NCBI GenBank assembly: GCA_013360485.1
Contig: JABWBN010000019.1
Location: 1-34,725, forward strand
DNA length: 34,725 nt
Direction of reading: 5' to 3'
From: Burkholderiaceae bacterium
GTDB taxonomy: Bacteria; Pseudomonadota; Gammaproteobacteria; Burkholderiales; Burkholderiaceae_C
Made by a program: the position numbers and the translations under genes. Positions 1-9,965 of the stretch are shown here, in pieces (position 1 is the first letter of the stretch; each line of letters starts with the position of its first letter). The notes below the pieces were generated by a model. It worked only from the letters and a program-made list of their open reading frames with translations. It searched no databases and had not been told where the DNA came from.

Positions 1-1
1 C

Positions 2-1828
2 ATGGCGCTCATCGAAGTGAAGGTGCCGGACATCGGCGATTTCAAGGAAGTGGCGGTGATCGAGCTGCTGGTCAAGCCGGGCGACACGATCAAGGCCGAG
101 CAGAGCCTGGTGACGGTGGAAAGCGACAAGGCGTCGATGGAAATTCCGTCGAGCCATGCCGGGGTGGTGAAGTCGCTGCGCGTGGCCCTGGGCGACAAGG
201 TCAGCGAAGGCACGGTGCTGCTGGAGCTCGAAGCCGCGGGGGCCGCGGCACAAGGTCCGGCTCCTGCGCCTGTCGCGGCGCCCGCCGCTGCGGTGGCCGC
301 CGCACCTGCTGCTGCGCCAGCCGCGGCGGCATCTGCCGCAGCCTGGACCGGCACGGTCGACCACAGCTGCGACCTGCTTGTGCTGGGCGGCGGACCTGGT
401 GGCTACTCGGCTGCCTTCCGCGCGGCCGACCTGGGGCTGAAGGTGGTGCTGGTGGAACGTTATGCCACGTTGGGCGGCGTGTGCCTGAACGTGGGCTGCA
501 TCCCGTCCAAGGCGCTGCTGCATGTGGCCTCAGTCATCGACGAAGTACGCCACTTCGGCGACCTGGGGGTGGACTTCGGCGCGCCCCGCATCGACCGCGA
601 GAAGCTGTTGGCGCACAAGAACAAGGTCGTGGGCAAGCTCACGGGCGGCCTGGCGGCGATGGCCAAGATGCGCAAGGTCAGTGTGGTGCGTGGGTATGGC
701 ACGTTCGCGGGGCCGAACCACCTGGCGGTCGAGCTGACCGAGGGCGATGCCCAGGGCAAGACCGGTCAACAGCAGGTGATCCAGTTCGCCCGATGCATCA
801 TCGCGGCCGGCTCGTCCGCGGTGCGGCTGCCGTTCCTGCAGGCCGATGGGCTCGACCGCGACCCGCGCATCGTCGACTCCACCGGTGCGCTGCAGTTGCG
901 GCAAACGCCCAAGCGCATGCTGATCATCGGCGGGGGCATCATCGGCCTGGAGATGGGTACGGTGTATTCGACGCTTGGCGCTCGGCTGGACGTGGTGGAA
1001 ATGCTCGATGGCCTGATGCAGGGCGCCGACCGCGACCTGGTACGTGTGTGGCAGAAGATGAATGCGGCACGCTTCGATCAGATCCTGCTCAAGACGCGCA
1101 CCGTGGGCGCCGAGGCAACCTCGGCGGGCATCCGGGTGCAGTTCGAGGACGCAGCCGGCAAAACCAGTCACGGTGAGTACGACCTGGTGCTGCAGGCGGT
1201 GGGGCGGCGCCCCAACGGCGGCAAGCTCGGCGCCGATCGCGCGGGCGTGCGCGTCGACGAGCGCGGCTTCATCCCGGTGGACGTGCAGATGCGCACCAAC
1301 GTGCCGCACATCCACGCCATCGGCGACATCGTCGGCCAGCCCATGTTGGCCCACAAGGCGGTGCACGAGGCACATGTGGCGGCCGAGGTGGTGGCCGGCG
1401 AGCTGCGCGGCGACGAGGCGCTGGCCCGCGCCCGCTTCGATGCGCGCGTGATCCCGGGTGTGGCCTATACCGACCCCGAGGTCGCCTGGGTGGGCCTGAC
1501 GGAAGACGACGCCAAGGCGCGCGGCGTTGCCGTGAAAAAGGGCTTGTTCCCCTGGAGCGCGTCGGGGCGGGCCATCGCCAACGGGCGCGACGAGGGCTTC
1601 ACCAAGCTCTTGTTCGATGCCCAGACGCATCGCGTGCTCGGCGGCGGCATCGTCGGAACGCACGCGGGCGACATGATCGGCGAGATCGCGCTGGCCATCG
1701 AGATGGGCGCCGACGAAGTGGACATCGGCAAGACCATCCATCCGCACCCGACGCTGGGTGAGAGCATCGGCATGGCTGCCGAGGCGGCCCATGGCAGCTG
1801 CACCGATCTGCCGCCCGCGCGGCGCTGA
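2..1828 (+). CDS. lpdA: Dihydrolipoyl dehydrogenase (E3) with N-terminal lipoyl domain
   Basis: E3 component of the pyruvate dehydrogenase complex: reoxidises dihydrolipoyl groups using FAD and NAD+ in the cytoplasm. Residues 1-80 form a lipoyl domain with the modified lysine at K43 in a SDKAS context. An Ala/Pro-rich swinging-arm linker follows (about 80-115), then the FAD/NAD oxidoreductase core. The core has the dinucleotide motif GGGPGGY, the redox pair C161/C166 (CLNVGC), a second NAD-type glycine motif (IIGGGIIG) and the C-terminal HPHPTLGE with the catalytic His. At 608 residues it is longer than plain E3 (about 475) because of the lipoyl fusion, a form common in betaproteobacteria where lpdA follows aceE-aceF. 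The start lies at the second base of the window, so the upstream ribosome site and aceF are not visible; aceF upstream is inferred. Confidence 0.96.
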   Translation: MALIEVKVPDIGDFKEVAVIELLVKPGDTIKAEQSLVTVESDKASMEIPSSHAGVVKSLRVALGDKVSEGTVLLELEAAGAAAQGPAPAPVAAPAAAVAAAPAAAPAAAASAAAWTGTVDHSCDLLVLGGGPGGYSAAFRAADLGLKVVLVERYATLGGVCLNVGCIPSKALLHVASVIDEVRHFGDLGVDFGAPRIDREKLLAHKNKVVGKLTGGLAAMAKMRKVSVVRGYGTFAGPNHLAVELTEGDAQGKTGQQQVIQFARCIIAAGSSAVRLPFLQADGLDRDPRIVDSTGALQLRQTPKRMLIIGGGIIGLEMGTVYSTLGARLDVVEMLDGLMQGADRDLVRVWQKMNAARFDQILLKTRTVGAEATSAGIRVQFEDAAGKTSHGEYDLVLQAVGRRPNGGKLGADRAGVRVDERGFIPVDVQMRTNVPHIHAIGDIVGQPMLAHKAVHEAHVAAEVVAGELRGDEALARARFDARVIPGVAYTDPEVAWVGLTEDDAKARGVAVKKGLFPWSASGRAIANGRDEGFTKLLFDAQTHRVLGGGIVGTHAGDMIGEIALAIEMGADEVDIGKTIHPHPTLGESIGMAAEAAHGSCTDLPPARR

Positions 1829-1862
1829 TTCCGCCACGGCTGTCGATTCCGGCACGAAGTGA

Positions 1863-1878
1863 CGCGCGGCGGCGCGCG
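1863..1878. terminator. GC hairpin after lpdA
   Basis: CGCGCG (1863-1868) and CGCGCG (1873-1878) flank the tetraloop GCGG, 34 bases after the lpdA stop. The stem is 6 bp of pure G:C. There is no T-run on the plus strand, so it is at most a weak or imperfect terminator or an mRNA 3' end structure. In DNA this GC-rich such a hairpin can also occur by chance. The rest of 1829-1955 shows nothing else I can assign. Confidence 0.25.
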
Positions 1879-1955
1879 CCTCTCGCTTCAGCGGCGCTTG
1901 ACACGGCCGAACATGACGAGGTGGCGCGCTCCATGCGCGCTGCTCCGCTTCGGCC

Positions 1956-3617
1956 ATGCCTGTCGTCCAGAACGTCCAAACCGGTCCGCCCGCTTGCCCG
2001 GCTTCCGTCGGCGTTGATCCGGCCGCTCGGCCGCGCCCGTCTTTGGGCGCTGACTTGCCTTCAACAACGGGCCTGCTGCCCGTACCCGCGCTGCCCGGTG
2101 CTGGGCGATGGCGACTGGTGGGCGCAGCCCTCTGGCTGGCCCTGATGGGATGGCTGGGGCTCGCAGCACACATTGCCATGCCTGCTGGCATTGAGCCGCT
2201 CGAAGTCGTGCTCTTGCTCGCGATGTTCGGAGCGGGCGCTGCTGTGTTGCTGGCGGGTGCGGTGGTGGCGCACGAGCGGGCCCAGGCCCGCCTGGCCGCG
2301 GAGCTCGACCATGCCTGGACCGAAACCCGGCACCAGTTGCAGGCGCTGTTCGCGTCGCAGGCCGAGCAGCTCGAGGCCTTGCGGCGCGAAGCCCATGTCG
2401 ATGCGCTGACCGGGTTGGCCACTCGCCGGCACTTCCTGACGCAGCTCGGCCGCGCCCTGGACAGCGGCCTGCCGCGCCTGGGCCTGGTGATTCTGCGCGT
2501 GAGCGATGTGCCGGGCATGAACCGGCGCATCGGTCGCGAGGCATCCGATCACGTGCTGCAGAGCCTGGCGCAGACCCTCATGCAGTATCCCCATCGCACC
2601 GACGGCTGCCTGGCAGGCCGGCTCAACGGGACCGACTTCGCCCTCGCGTTGCCGGTTGCGGGCGTGGCTCGCGAGACGGCGCAGGCGTTGGTCAACGCGA
2701 TGCGGGTGCCGCTGGTGTCGGTCGACGGTGCTACGGCTGTTTGCGCAGGTGTGGTGGAGCTGGCCGCGCCGGTGGCGGTGGGTGTGGCGCTTACGCTGGC
2801 TGACGAAGCGCTGGCGCGAGCCGAGGCGGCGGGGGCCTTCCGGGTCGTGCAGGTCGACCATGCGCCGCCGGACCCGCCGCTGGGCGAGGCCACGTGGCAG
2901 CAGCATTTGGCTGACGCGCTGCACCAGGGGAACACCTCGCTGGGGGCCTATCCGGTGTGCGCGGCCGACTCGCGTGTGCTGTATCTGGATTGCCCGCTGC
3001 GCATGCACCTGGGGCATCCGCAGGATCGCCGGGTGGCCGCGCATTGGCTGCCCATGGCCGGTCGGGCGCGGCTGTGCGCACAGGTCGACGAACACGTGCT
3101 CGGCCTCGCCCTGCAGGCGATCGCGGCTGACGGGCAGGGTCGGTGCATCAACTTCGCGGCGCAGTCGCTGGGGTTCAGTGCGTTCGTGGCGCAGGCGACC
3201 CGGATGATCGAGCTGGCGCAGCCCTACGCCAGGCAGCTGTGGATCGACTTGCCCGAGTCGCTCGCGTTGGAGCGGCCGGGTCTGGTGCGCGACGTGGCGC
3301 TGCGCTGGGGTGCCGCCGGTGTGCAGGTCGGGCTGGAACACGTGGGCGACGCGCTGGCACGCATACCAGGTCTTCAAGACATGGGACTGACGGTCGTGCG
3401 CGTCGACAGCTGCTACGTCGAAGGAGTGGGTGCGCCGGCGGCTGCGGACTTGCGCCGCCACTTGCGCGCGCTGGTTCAACTGGCCCATGGGCTGGGCCTT
3501 TCGATCACCGCGGAAGGCGTGCGCGACGCGGCCGACCTGGAGCAGCTGTGGGCGCTGGGTTTCGATGCCGCGACGGGGCCCGCGGTTCAGCCGATGTCGC
3601 CGCAGTACAGCGGGTAG
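1956..3617 (+). CDS. Membrane GGDEF-EAL protein with degenerate active sites (LapD-like c-di-GMP effector candidate)
   Basis: 553 residues. After about 50 hydrophilic residues there are two predicted transmembrane helices (about 51-95), a charged coiled-coil-like stretch (about 100-145), a GGDEF domain starting at DALTGLATRRHF, and an EAL domain from about residue 310. The GGDEF signature reads NGTDF, so cyclase activity is unlikely. In the EAL domain the signature reads DCPLR instead of EALLR, and the usual DDFGTG loop reads EHVGDA, removing the paired metal-binding aspartates. AEGV and the N of the NxS-type motif remain. Domain order and double degeneracy recall LapD-type receptors, but the LapD periplasmic domain is absent: only a short loop separates the helices. 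I infer a c-di-GMP binding or signalling protein rather than an enzyme. The ATG at 1956 has no clear Shine-Dalgarno, so the start is uncertain. The 3' end overlaps the convergent Nudix gene by 31 bases. Confidence 0.85.
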   Translation: MPVVQNVQTGPPACPASVGVDPAARPRPSLGADLPSTTGLLPVPALPGAGRWRLVGAALWLALMGWLGLAAHIAMPAGIEPLEVVLLLAMFGAGAAVLLAGAVVAHERAQARLAAELDHAWTETRHQLQALFASQAEQLEALRREAHVDALTGLATRRHFLTQLGRALDSGLPRLGLVILRVSDVPGMNRRIGREASDHVLQSLAQTLMQYPHRTDGCLAGRLNGTDFALALPVAGVARETAQALVNAMRVPLVSVDGATAVCAGVVELAAPVAVGVALTLADEALARAEAAGAFRVVQVDHAPPDPPLGEATWQQHLADALHQGNTSLGAYPVCAADSRVLYLDCPLRMHLGHPQDRRVAAHWLPMAGRARLCAQVDEHVLGLALQAIAADGQGRCINFAAQSLGFSAFVAQATRMIELAQPYARQLWIDLPESLALERPGLVRDVALRWGAAGVQVGLEHVGDALARIPGLQDMGLTVVRVDSCYVEGVGAPAAADLRRHLRALVQLAHGLGLSITAEGVRDAADLEQLWALGFDAATGPAVQPMSPQYSG

Positions 3618-4132
3618 TCGCCGCGTGCGCGGCATGTGTAGTAGTGCCGCAGCGTCTCGCGCACCGTGCGAAACGCGATTTCGTCCCACGGCACCTCATG
3701 CTCATGAAACAGCCGCGCTTCCAGCGTCTCCGGGCCCGGATCGAGCGTGGCATCGAGCATGCGGGCCCGATAGAACAGATGCACCTGTCCCACGTGCACG
3801 ACACTCAGCACGGTGAATAGCCCTTCCAGCTGCACGCGTGCGCCGGATTCCTCGACGGTCTCGCGAACCGCGCCCTCGGCCACGGTTTCGCCCAGTTCCA
3901 TGAAGCCGGCGGGAAGCGTCCACAGGCCGCGCCGAGGCTCGATGGCTCGGCGGCACAGCAGCACCTGGTCGTTCCAGATGGGCACCGTACCAACGACGTT
4001 CAGCGGGTTCTCGTAGTGGATCGTGCCGCAGCGGGGGCAGGTGGCGCGCTCGCGGTTGTCGTCGGCGGGGACGCGGTATTCGACGGCGTGTCCGCAGTCG
4101 CGGCAGTGTCGGATCGCGTGCGAGCCCAGCAT
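3587..4132 (-). CDS. Nudix hydrolase with N-terminal zinc ribbon
   Basis: 181 residues. The N-terminus carries two CxxC pairs (C10/C13 and C32/C35), a zinc-ribbon module seen in NudC-like and related Nudix proteins. A complete Nudix box follows at 76-98 (G76, E82, R90-E91, E94-E95, G97) with the spacing GX5EX7REUXEEXGU, so the metal-dependent pyrophosphohydrolase site looks intact. The substrate (NAD(H), ADP-ribose, nucleotide sugars or others) cannot be told from the sequence; the NudC-specific SQPWPFP motif is not visible. The 3' end overlaps the convergent GGDEF-EAL gene. Upstream, 4133-4250 is a 118-base divergent gap shared with the FAH-family gene in which I see no convincing promoter. 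Confidence 0.9.
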   Translation of the reverse strand: MLGSHAIRHCRDCGHAVEYRVPADDNRERATCPRCGTIHYENPLNVVGTVPIWNDQVLLCRRAIEPRRGLWTLPAGFMELGETVAEGAVRETVEESGARVQLEGLFTVLSVVHVGQVHLFYRARMLDATLDPGPETLEARLFHEHEVPWDEIAFRTVRETLRHYYTCRARGDYPLYCGDIG

Positions 4133-4250
4133 CGTGGCAGTGTAGCCGGCGCTTGCGTGGCATCATCAGCCGAGCTTGCCTGCATGCGGCCGTGCGTCGG
4201 CCGGCGCAGGCCACCCCGTCACCGATCTGTCGATTCCTGGAACCCGTACC

Positions 4251-4943
4251 ATGAGCTTCGTGATCAGCGCGCCGCCCGTGCCCACCGTGCCGGTGACCAC
4301 CGGCGGCGAGTTTCCCGTGCATCGCATCTACTGCGTGGGTCGCAACTACGCCGAGCATGCCCGCGAGATGGGCCACTCCGATCGCGAGCCGCCGTTCTTC
4401 TTCATGAAACCGGCCGACGCCGTGCTGCCTGTGGCCCGAGGGCAGACCGGCGCGATGGTCTACCCTGCACTGACCTCCAATCTGCACCATGAGGTGGAAC
4501 TGGTGGTGGCCATTGGTCGCGGGGGGCGCGATATCGCAGTGGCCGATGCACCGGGTCATGTCTGGGGCTACGCGGTGGGACTGGACATGACCCGGCGCGA
4601 CTTGCAGGGCGAAATGAAGAAGCAGGGCCGCCCCTGGTGCATCGGCAAGGCATTCGAGCAATCGGCACCGATCGGGCCGCTGCATCCGGTGGCCGGCACC
4701 GGGTGGCTCGAGCGTGGCGGGATCACACTGGCCGTCAATGGAGAGCTGCGCCAGCGCGGAGATCTGTCGGAGCTGATTTGGAACGTGGCCGAGGTGATCG
4801 CCGAGCTGTCTCGAGCCTGGGAACTGCAGCCGGGTGACCTGATCTACACCGGTACGCCGGCCGGGGTGGGCGCAGTGGTGCGCGGTGATGTGATGGAGGC
4901 GGCGATCGACGGCCTGGGCACGTTGCGGGTCGCGGTTGCCTGA
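4251..4943 (+). CDS. Fumarylacetoacetate hydrolase family protein, probable fumarylpyruvate hydrolase
   Basis: 230 residues from the ATG at 4251; an upstream in-frame ATG at 4176 would add 25 residues unlike the family. The protein starts close to the conserved core (RIYCVGRNYAEHAREMG, FFFMKPADAV). It shows the metal-binding ExE (LHHEVELVV), the GLDMTRRDLQ segment with the third acidic ligand, and the closing GDLIYTGTPAGVG. These small single-domain enzymes split fumarylpyruvate to fumarate and pyruvate at the end of gentisate breakdown; NagK of Ralstonia is the type case. The isomerase gene 52 bases downstream supports that role. No gentisate dioxygenase is in the window, so other acylpyruvate substrates remain possible. 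Confidence 0.87.
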   Translation: MSFVISAPPVPTVPVTTGGEFPVHRIYCVGRNYAEHAREMGHSDREPPFFFMKPADAVLPVARGQTGAMVYPALTSNLHHEVELVVAIGRGGRDIAVADAPGHVWGYAVGLDMTRRDLQGEMKKQGRPWCIGKAFEQSAPIGPLHPVAGTGWLERGGITLAVNGELRQRGDLSELIWNVAEVIAELSRAWELQPGDLIYTGTPAGVGAVVRGDVMEAAIDGLGTLRVAVA

Positions 4944-4995
4944 ACAGCCTGTGGCGTTTCACCGCGACCGCGCGTACACCGTCCCCACACATCGA

Positions 4996-5637
4996 ATGCA
5001 CATGAAGCTCTACAACTACTTCCGCTCGTCCGCCTCCTATCGCGTGCGCATCGCGCTGGCGCTCAAGGGCCTGTCCTACGAGTACCTGCCCGTGCACCTG
5101 GTGCGCAACGAGCAGTTCAACGAGTCCTATGCGGCCGTGTCCGCATCGCGGCTGGTGCCGCTGCTGGTGGACGGCGATGCGGCGCTGACGCAGTCGCTGG
5201 CCATCATCGAGTACCTCGAGGAGACCCATCCGCAGCCGCCCCTGTTGCCGTCCGATCCCCTGGGCCGGGCACGGGTGAGAGCGCTGGCGCTGGACATCAC
5301 CTGCGAAATCCACCCGCTGAACAACCTGCGCGTGCTGCGCTATCTCACTGGTGCGCTCAAGGTCGCGGAGGATGACAAGAATCGGTGGTATCGCCATTGG
5401 GTCGAGACGGGTCTGGAGGCGGTTGAGCGTCAACTGGCTCGCACACCGACGCCGTTCTGTCATGGCGACGCCCCTGGCCTGGCCGACTGCGTGCTGGTGC
5501 CGCAGATCTTCAACGCGCGGCGCTTCGAATGCCGCCTCGATCACGTGCCGCAGGTCATGCGCGTCTTCGAGCGCTGCATGGCCCTCGAGGCATTCAGCGC
5601 AACCCAGCCATCGGCCTGCCCAGACGCCCAGGAATGA
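4996..5637 (+). CDS. Maleylpyruvate/maleylacetoacetate isomerase (zeta-class GST)
   Basis: 213 residues from the ATG at 4996; a second ATG at 5002 is equally possible and starts closer to the family N-terminus (MKLYNYFRSSASYRVRIAL). The SSxxYRVR segment holds the glutathione-contacting serines of zeta GSTs. The thioredoxin-like half (LVPLLVDGD, LTQSLAIIEYLEE) and the helical half (GDAPGLADCVLVPQIFNARRF) are both complete. The enzyme isomerises the cis diacid (maleylpyruvate or maleylacetoacetate) to the trans fumaryl form using glutathione. Its position just after the fumarylpyruvate hydrolase-type gene gives the last two steps of an aromatic catabolic route; nagL/maiA homology is expected, but the exact substrate is inferred. 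Confidence 0.88.
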   Translation: MHMKLYNYFRSSASYRVRIALALKGLSYEYLPVHLVRNEQFNESYAAVSASRLVPLLVDGDAALTQSLAIIEYLEETHPQPPLLPSDPLGRARVRALALDITCEIHPLNNLRVLRYLTGALKVAEDDKNRWYRHWVETGLEAVERQLARTPTPFCHGDAPGLADCVLVPQIFNARRFECRLDHVPQVMRVFERCMALEAFSATQPSACPDAQE

Positions 5638-5674
5638 GCGCAGCGTTTCGGGTGCCGGCGGCAATCGGGGCACG

Positions 5675-6490
5675 GTGAGCCTTCGGCCCGTCCCGATGGA
5701 TTGGCTCGCGCCGGGCTGGACCGGCGAGGACGGCGTGCGGGCACTGATGACGACGCGCCACGGGGGGGTGAGTGCCGGGCCCTACGAAAGTCTGAACCTG
5801 CGCGCCGGGCCCACACCCGACCTGCCGGACGATGTGCCCGCCGCCGTCGAGGAAAACCGCCGGCGGCTGGCTCGGGTGTTGGGTGCTCGACCGGTGTATC
5901 TCGAGCAGGTGCATGGCGCCGACGTCGTGCGGCTGACGGCTGCGCACCTTCACGCTGCACGCCCCGCGGTGCGGGCCGATGCCGCTGTCACGACCGAGGC
6001 GGGAGTCGGCTGCACTGTTCTGGTCGCTGACTGCCTGCCGGTGCTGATGTGTGCGCCGGGGGGCACAGCCGTCGGGGCAGCGCATGCAGGCTGGCGTGGT
6101 CTGGCTGCGGGTGTGTTGGAGCGCACCGTCGAGGCGCTTTGCATCGCTGCAGGCTGTCAGCCGTATCAGGTGCGTGTGTGGATGGGTGCATGCATCGGGC
6201 CGCAGGCGTTCGAGGTCGGAGCTGACGTGCTCCAGGCCTTCGGCGTCCCCCGGACCGATGGCGGCTCCGAAGTTGCGCCTCGGCACTTCGAGCCCCGCCT
6301 CCGACCCGATGGCCAGATGCGCTGGCGCGCAGACCTGGCCGGCCTGGCGCGCGATCGGCTGCGTGCCGCGGGCGTGGTCGAACACAGCGGCGGGCAGTGG
6401 TGCACGGTGTCCGACCCCAAGCGGTTCTTCTCGTATCGCCGTGACCGCGTCACAGGGCGCATGGCGGCTGTCATCGCGCGGGCCCTGTGA
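5675..6490 (+). CDS. pgeF: Purine nucleoside phosphorylase, LACC1/YfiH family
   Basis: Multicopper-oxidase-like fold family (DUF152/YfiH), now known as purine nucleoside phosphorylases and a peptidoglycan-editing factor. Zinc-site residues are visible in EQVHGADV (His), VADCLPVL (Cys) and AAHAGWRGL (His). The end, with SYRRD, is typical of the family. Start choice: GTG at 5675 has a GGGG four bases upstream and gives a 7-residue lead before the conserved WLxPxW; ATG at 5696 is the alternative and would leave only two residues. About 271 residues, normal for the family. In several Burkholderiales this gene lies just before phaC, as here, although a small minus-strand gene intervenes. Confidence 0.9.
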   Translation: MSLRPVPMDWLAPGWTGEDGVRALMTTRHGGVSAGPYESLNLRAGPTPDLPDDVPAAVEENRRRLARVLGARPVYLEQVHGADVVRLTAAHLHAARPAVRADAAVTTEAGVGCTVLVADCLPVLMCAPGGTAVGAAHAGWRGLAAGVLERTVEALCIAAGCQPYQVRVWMGACIGPQAFEVGADVLQAFGVPRTDGGSEVAPRHFEPRLRPDGQMRWRADLAGLARDRLRAAGVVEHSGGQWCTVSDPKRFFSYRRDRVTGRMAAVIARAL

Positions 6491-6500
6491 CGTCGCGTGT

Positions 6501-6731
6501 TCATCCGCTGCCATCGCGGCGCGGTTGCTCGTCGGTACCGTCTTGGGTGGGCTGGCGCAGTCGGCGCTTGCGCGCAGGGGTGTTCAACACGTAAAGCACG
6601 ATGGACAGCGGCAGAACGCCCCAGCCCAGCAAGGTGAACAGGGCACCCAGTACCGTTCCCTGGGGCGCAGTCGCCTCGGCCAAGGCAACGAGCACGACCA
6701 CGAAGATCCAGGCAACGGCGACGATGTGCAT
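6501..6731 (-). CDS. Small membrane protein, unknown function
   Basis: 76 residues with two hydrophobic segments: about 2-18 (MHIVAVAWIFVVVLVALAEA) and about 25-48 (TVLGALFTLLGWGVLPLSIV). A basic, hydrophilic tail (RKRRLRQ...) probably lies in the cytoplasm by the positive-inside rule. It is not a signal-peptide protein. I recognise similar short transmembrane proteins beside PHB genes in betaproteobacteria but no assigned function. It is tail to tail with pgeF (10 bases apart) and divergent from phaC, sharing the 141-base upstream region with the inverted repeat at 6740-6758. No clear Shine-Dalgarno. Confidence 0.7.
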   Translation of the reverse strand: MHIVAVAWIFVVVLVALAEATAPQGTVLGALFTLLGWGVLPLSIVLYVLNTPARKRRLRQPTQDGTDEQPRRDGSG

Positions 6732-6739
6732 TTTCAGAT

Positions 6740-6758
6740 AGTGATACGCGATATCACT
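6740..6758. promoter_or_regulatory. Perfect inverted repeat, candidate operator in the phaC divergent region
   Basis: AGTGATA (6740-6746), spacer CGCGA, TATCACT (6752-6758): a perfect 7+7 palindrome in the only AT-richer stretch nearby (about 6731-6800). It lies 9-27 bases before the start codon of the minus-strand membrane protein gene and about 115 bases before phaC, so it could control either gene. The half-site spacing does not match CRP (GTGA-N6-TCAC) or FNR/ANR (TTGAT-N4-ATCAA). The regulator is unknown. Downstream, TTGGGG (6768-6773) and TAGAAA (6790-6795) are 16 bases apart, a poor sigma70 match for phaC. Confidence 0.45.
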
Positions 6759-6872
6759 TAATGGTAATTGGGGTCATCATGCGGTAAGCTAGAAACGATA
6801 CAACGTGAACTGCTGCACGGTGACCGACAACACCGCGGCCCTGCACCGGGTCGGGTCAGCCAGGAGACAGGC

Positions 6873-8558
6873 ATGAGCAAGCGACGCAGCCCCAACGCGC
6901 CCGACGGCGAAGCTGCCCAGGCGTTTGGCAACGCGGTGGGTCAGGCATTCAAATCCCTTTCGGGGTTGAATGTCCCGGCGCAGGCCCTGCAGCGGCTGCA
7001 GTCCGAGTACGTGACCCAGGCCGCCGCGATCTGGAACCAGTCGCTGCCCGGAGCGGCGGGTGGCGCGGCGCCAGCGCTGACCGACAAGCGCTTCGCTGCC
7101 GATCCCTGGGCCACCCATCCGGCCGCCGCGCTGTCTGCGCAGTGGTACCTCTTGAATGCACGCACGCTGATGCAGCTGGCCGACAGCGTCGAAGGCGATG
7201 CCAAGACCCGCGCCCGCATCCGGTTCGCGGTACAGCAGTGGGTGGACGCGGCGAGCCCGGCCAACTACCTTGCCCTGAACCCCGAGGCGCTGCAAAAGGC
7301 CATCGACACGCGCGGGCAGAGCATTGCGCAGGGTCTGCAGCACCTGTGGCAGGACGTGGCCAAGGGCCACATGTCGCAGACCGACGAGAGCGTGTTCGAG
7401 GTCGGACGCAACGTCGCCACCAGCGAGGGCGCGGTGGTGTTCGAGAACGAGCTCTTGCAGCTCATCGAGTACAAGCCGCTCACAGCCAAGGTGCACGAGC
7501 GTCCGATGCTGTTCGTACCACCGTGCATCAACAAGTACTACATCCTCGACCTGCAGCCGGAGAACTCGGTGATCCGCTACACGGTGGAGCAGGGCCACCG
7601 GGTGTTCGTGGTGAGCTGGCGCAACCCCGACGAGTCGCTCGCTGGCAAGACATGGGACGACTACATCGACCTGGGGCCGATCCGCGCCATCGATGTGGTG
7701 AGGGAGATCACCGGTGCACGGCAGATCAACACCCTCGGGTTCTGCGTGGGCGGCACCATCCTGGCTACCGCGCTGGCGGTGCTGGCCGCTCGTGGCGAGC
7801 ATCCGGCAGCGTCGATGACGCTGCTGACCACGCTGCTGGACTTCACCGATACCGGCATCCTCGACGTCTTCGTCGACGAGGCTTCGGTCCAGCTGCGCGA
7901 GGCCACGCTGGGTGAGCATGCACCCAAGGGTCCAGGGCTGCTGCGCGGCAAGGAGTTGGCCACGACGTTCAGTTTCCTGCGCCCCAACGACCTGGTCTGG
8001 AACTACGTGGTGGGCAACTACCTCAAGGGCGAGGCACCGCCCCCATTCGACCTGCTGTACTGGAACGGTGACTCCACCAATCTGCCCGGCCCGATGTACT
8101 GCTGGTACCTCCGGCACACGTACCTCCAGAACGAGCTCAAGGAGCCAGGGCGCCTCACCGTCTGCGGTGAGAAACTCGACCTCGGTGCGATCCAGGCGCC
8201 GGCATTCATTTATGCCTCGCGCGAGGACCACATCGTGCCCTGGCCTGCGGCATACGCATCGACGCGCATCTTGAGCGGCCCGCGCACGTTCGTGCTGGGC
8301 GCGTCCGGCCACATCGCCGGCGTCATCAACCCGGAGTCGAAAAACAAGCGCAGCCACTGGGTGAACGCGAAGCTGCCCGCCGATCACGAGCAGTGGTTCG
8401 CTGGCGCCACCGAGGTGCCCGGCAGCTGGTGGCCGGTGTGGTCGAAGTGGCTGGCCACCTTTGGTGGTCGCCAGGTCGCCGCACCGCGCTCCTACGGCAG
8501 CACTCGCCATCGTGTGATCGAGCCGGCGCCCGGCCGTTACGTCAGGCAAAAGGCCTGA
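6873..8558 (+). CDS. phaC: Class I poly(3-hydroxyalkanoate) synthase
   Basis: Polymerises (R)-3-hydroxyacyl-CoA, mainly 3-hydroxybutyryl-CoA, into PHB at the granule surface. 561 residues from ATG 6873, chosen for the AGGAGA-type site at 6862-6867. The lipase-box-like motif GFCVGG carries the nucleophile C291; D452 (EDHIVPW) and H480 (GASGHIAG) complete the triad. The spacings between the three residues equal those of the Ralstonia eutropha enzyme (C319, D480, H508), which is 28 residues longer upstream. The size and the absence of phaE or phaR-type subunits make it class I. First gene of phaC-phaA-phaB; 95 bases separate it from phaA. Confidence 0.97.
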   Translation: MSKRRSPNAPDGEAAQAFGNAVGQAFKSLSGLNVPAQALQRLQSEYVTQAAAIWNQSLPGAAGGAAPALTDKRFAADPWATHPAAALSAQWYLLNARTLMQLADSVEGDAKTRARIRFAVQQWVDAASPANYLALNPEALQKAIDTRGQSIAQGLQHLWQDVAKGHMSQTDESVFEVGRNVATSEGAVVFENELLQLIEYKPLTAKVHERPMLFVPPCINKYYILDLQPENSVIRYTVEQGHRVFVVSWRNPDESLAGKTWDDYIDLGPIRAIDVVREITGARQINTLGFCVGGTILATALAVLAARGEHPAASMTLLTTLLDFTDTGILDVFVDEASVQLREATLGEHAPKGPGLLRGKELATTFSFLRPNDLVWNYVVGNYLKGEAPPPFDLLYWNGDSTNLPGPMYCWYLRHTYLQNELKEPGRLTVCGEKLDLGAIQAPAFIYASREDHIVPWPAAYASTRILSGPRTFVLGASGHIAGVINPESKNKRSHWVNAKLPADHEQWFAGATEVPGSWWPVWSKWLATFGGRQVAAPRSYGSTRHRVIEPAPGRYVRQKA

Positions 8559-8653
8559 CGCGCGAACAGGCCCCAACCCCCATCCATCTCGACCGCTGCG
8601 CCGCGCATGAGCATGGCGCCGCCCGAAACGCCTCACCCACATCTGGAGACCTC

Positions 8654-9838
<1,185 letters not shown>

Positions 9839-9965
9839 ACAACTGCGCGGCGGCCTTGCGGCAGCGCAGCGCGGGCATGGGGCGAACCCGATTGACCCCC
9901 AGTCGCGTTGCGGTCACGCTGGTGCCGCGGCCACCTCTTATCCAATCGCAATCAAGGAGCACGAC

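Noticed and set aside
530-2530. 666-codon minus-strand frame across lpdA and the next gene
   Set aside because: It spans two well-supported plus-strand genes and the gap between them; composition is Arg/Ala/His-rich without motifs.
6740-6758. CRP or FNR/ANR binding site
   Set aside because: GTGA and TCAC are 9 bases apart instead of 6, and the TTGAT-N4-ATCAA pattern is not met. Kept only as an operator for an unknown regulator.
6789-8642. 617-codon minus-strand frame opposite phaC
   Set aside because: It covers phaC, whose catalytic triad is complete; the antisense translation shows no recognisable protein.
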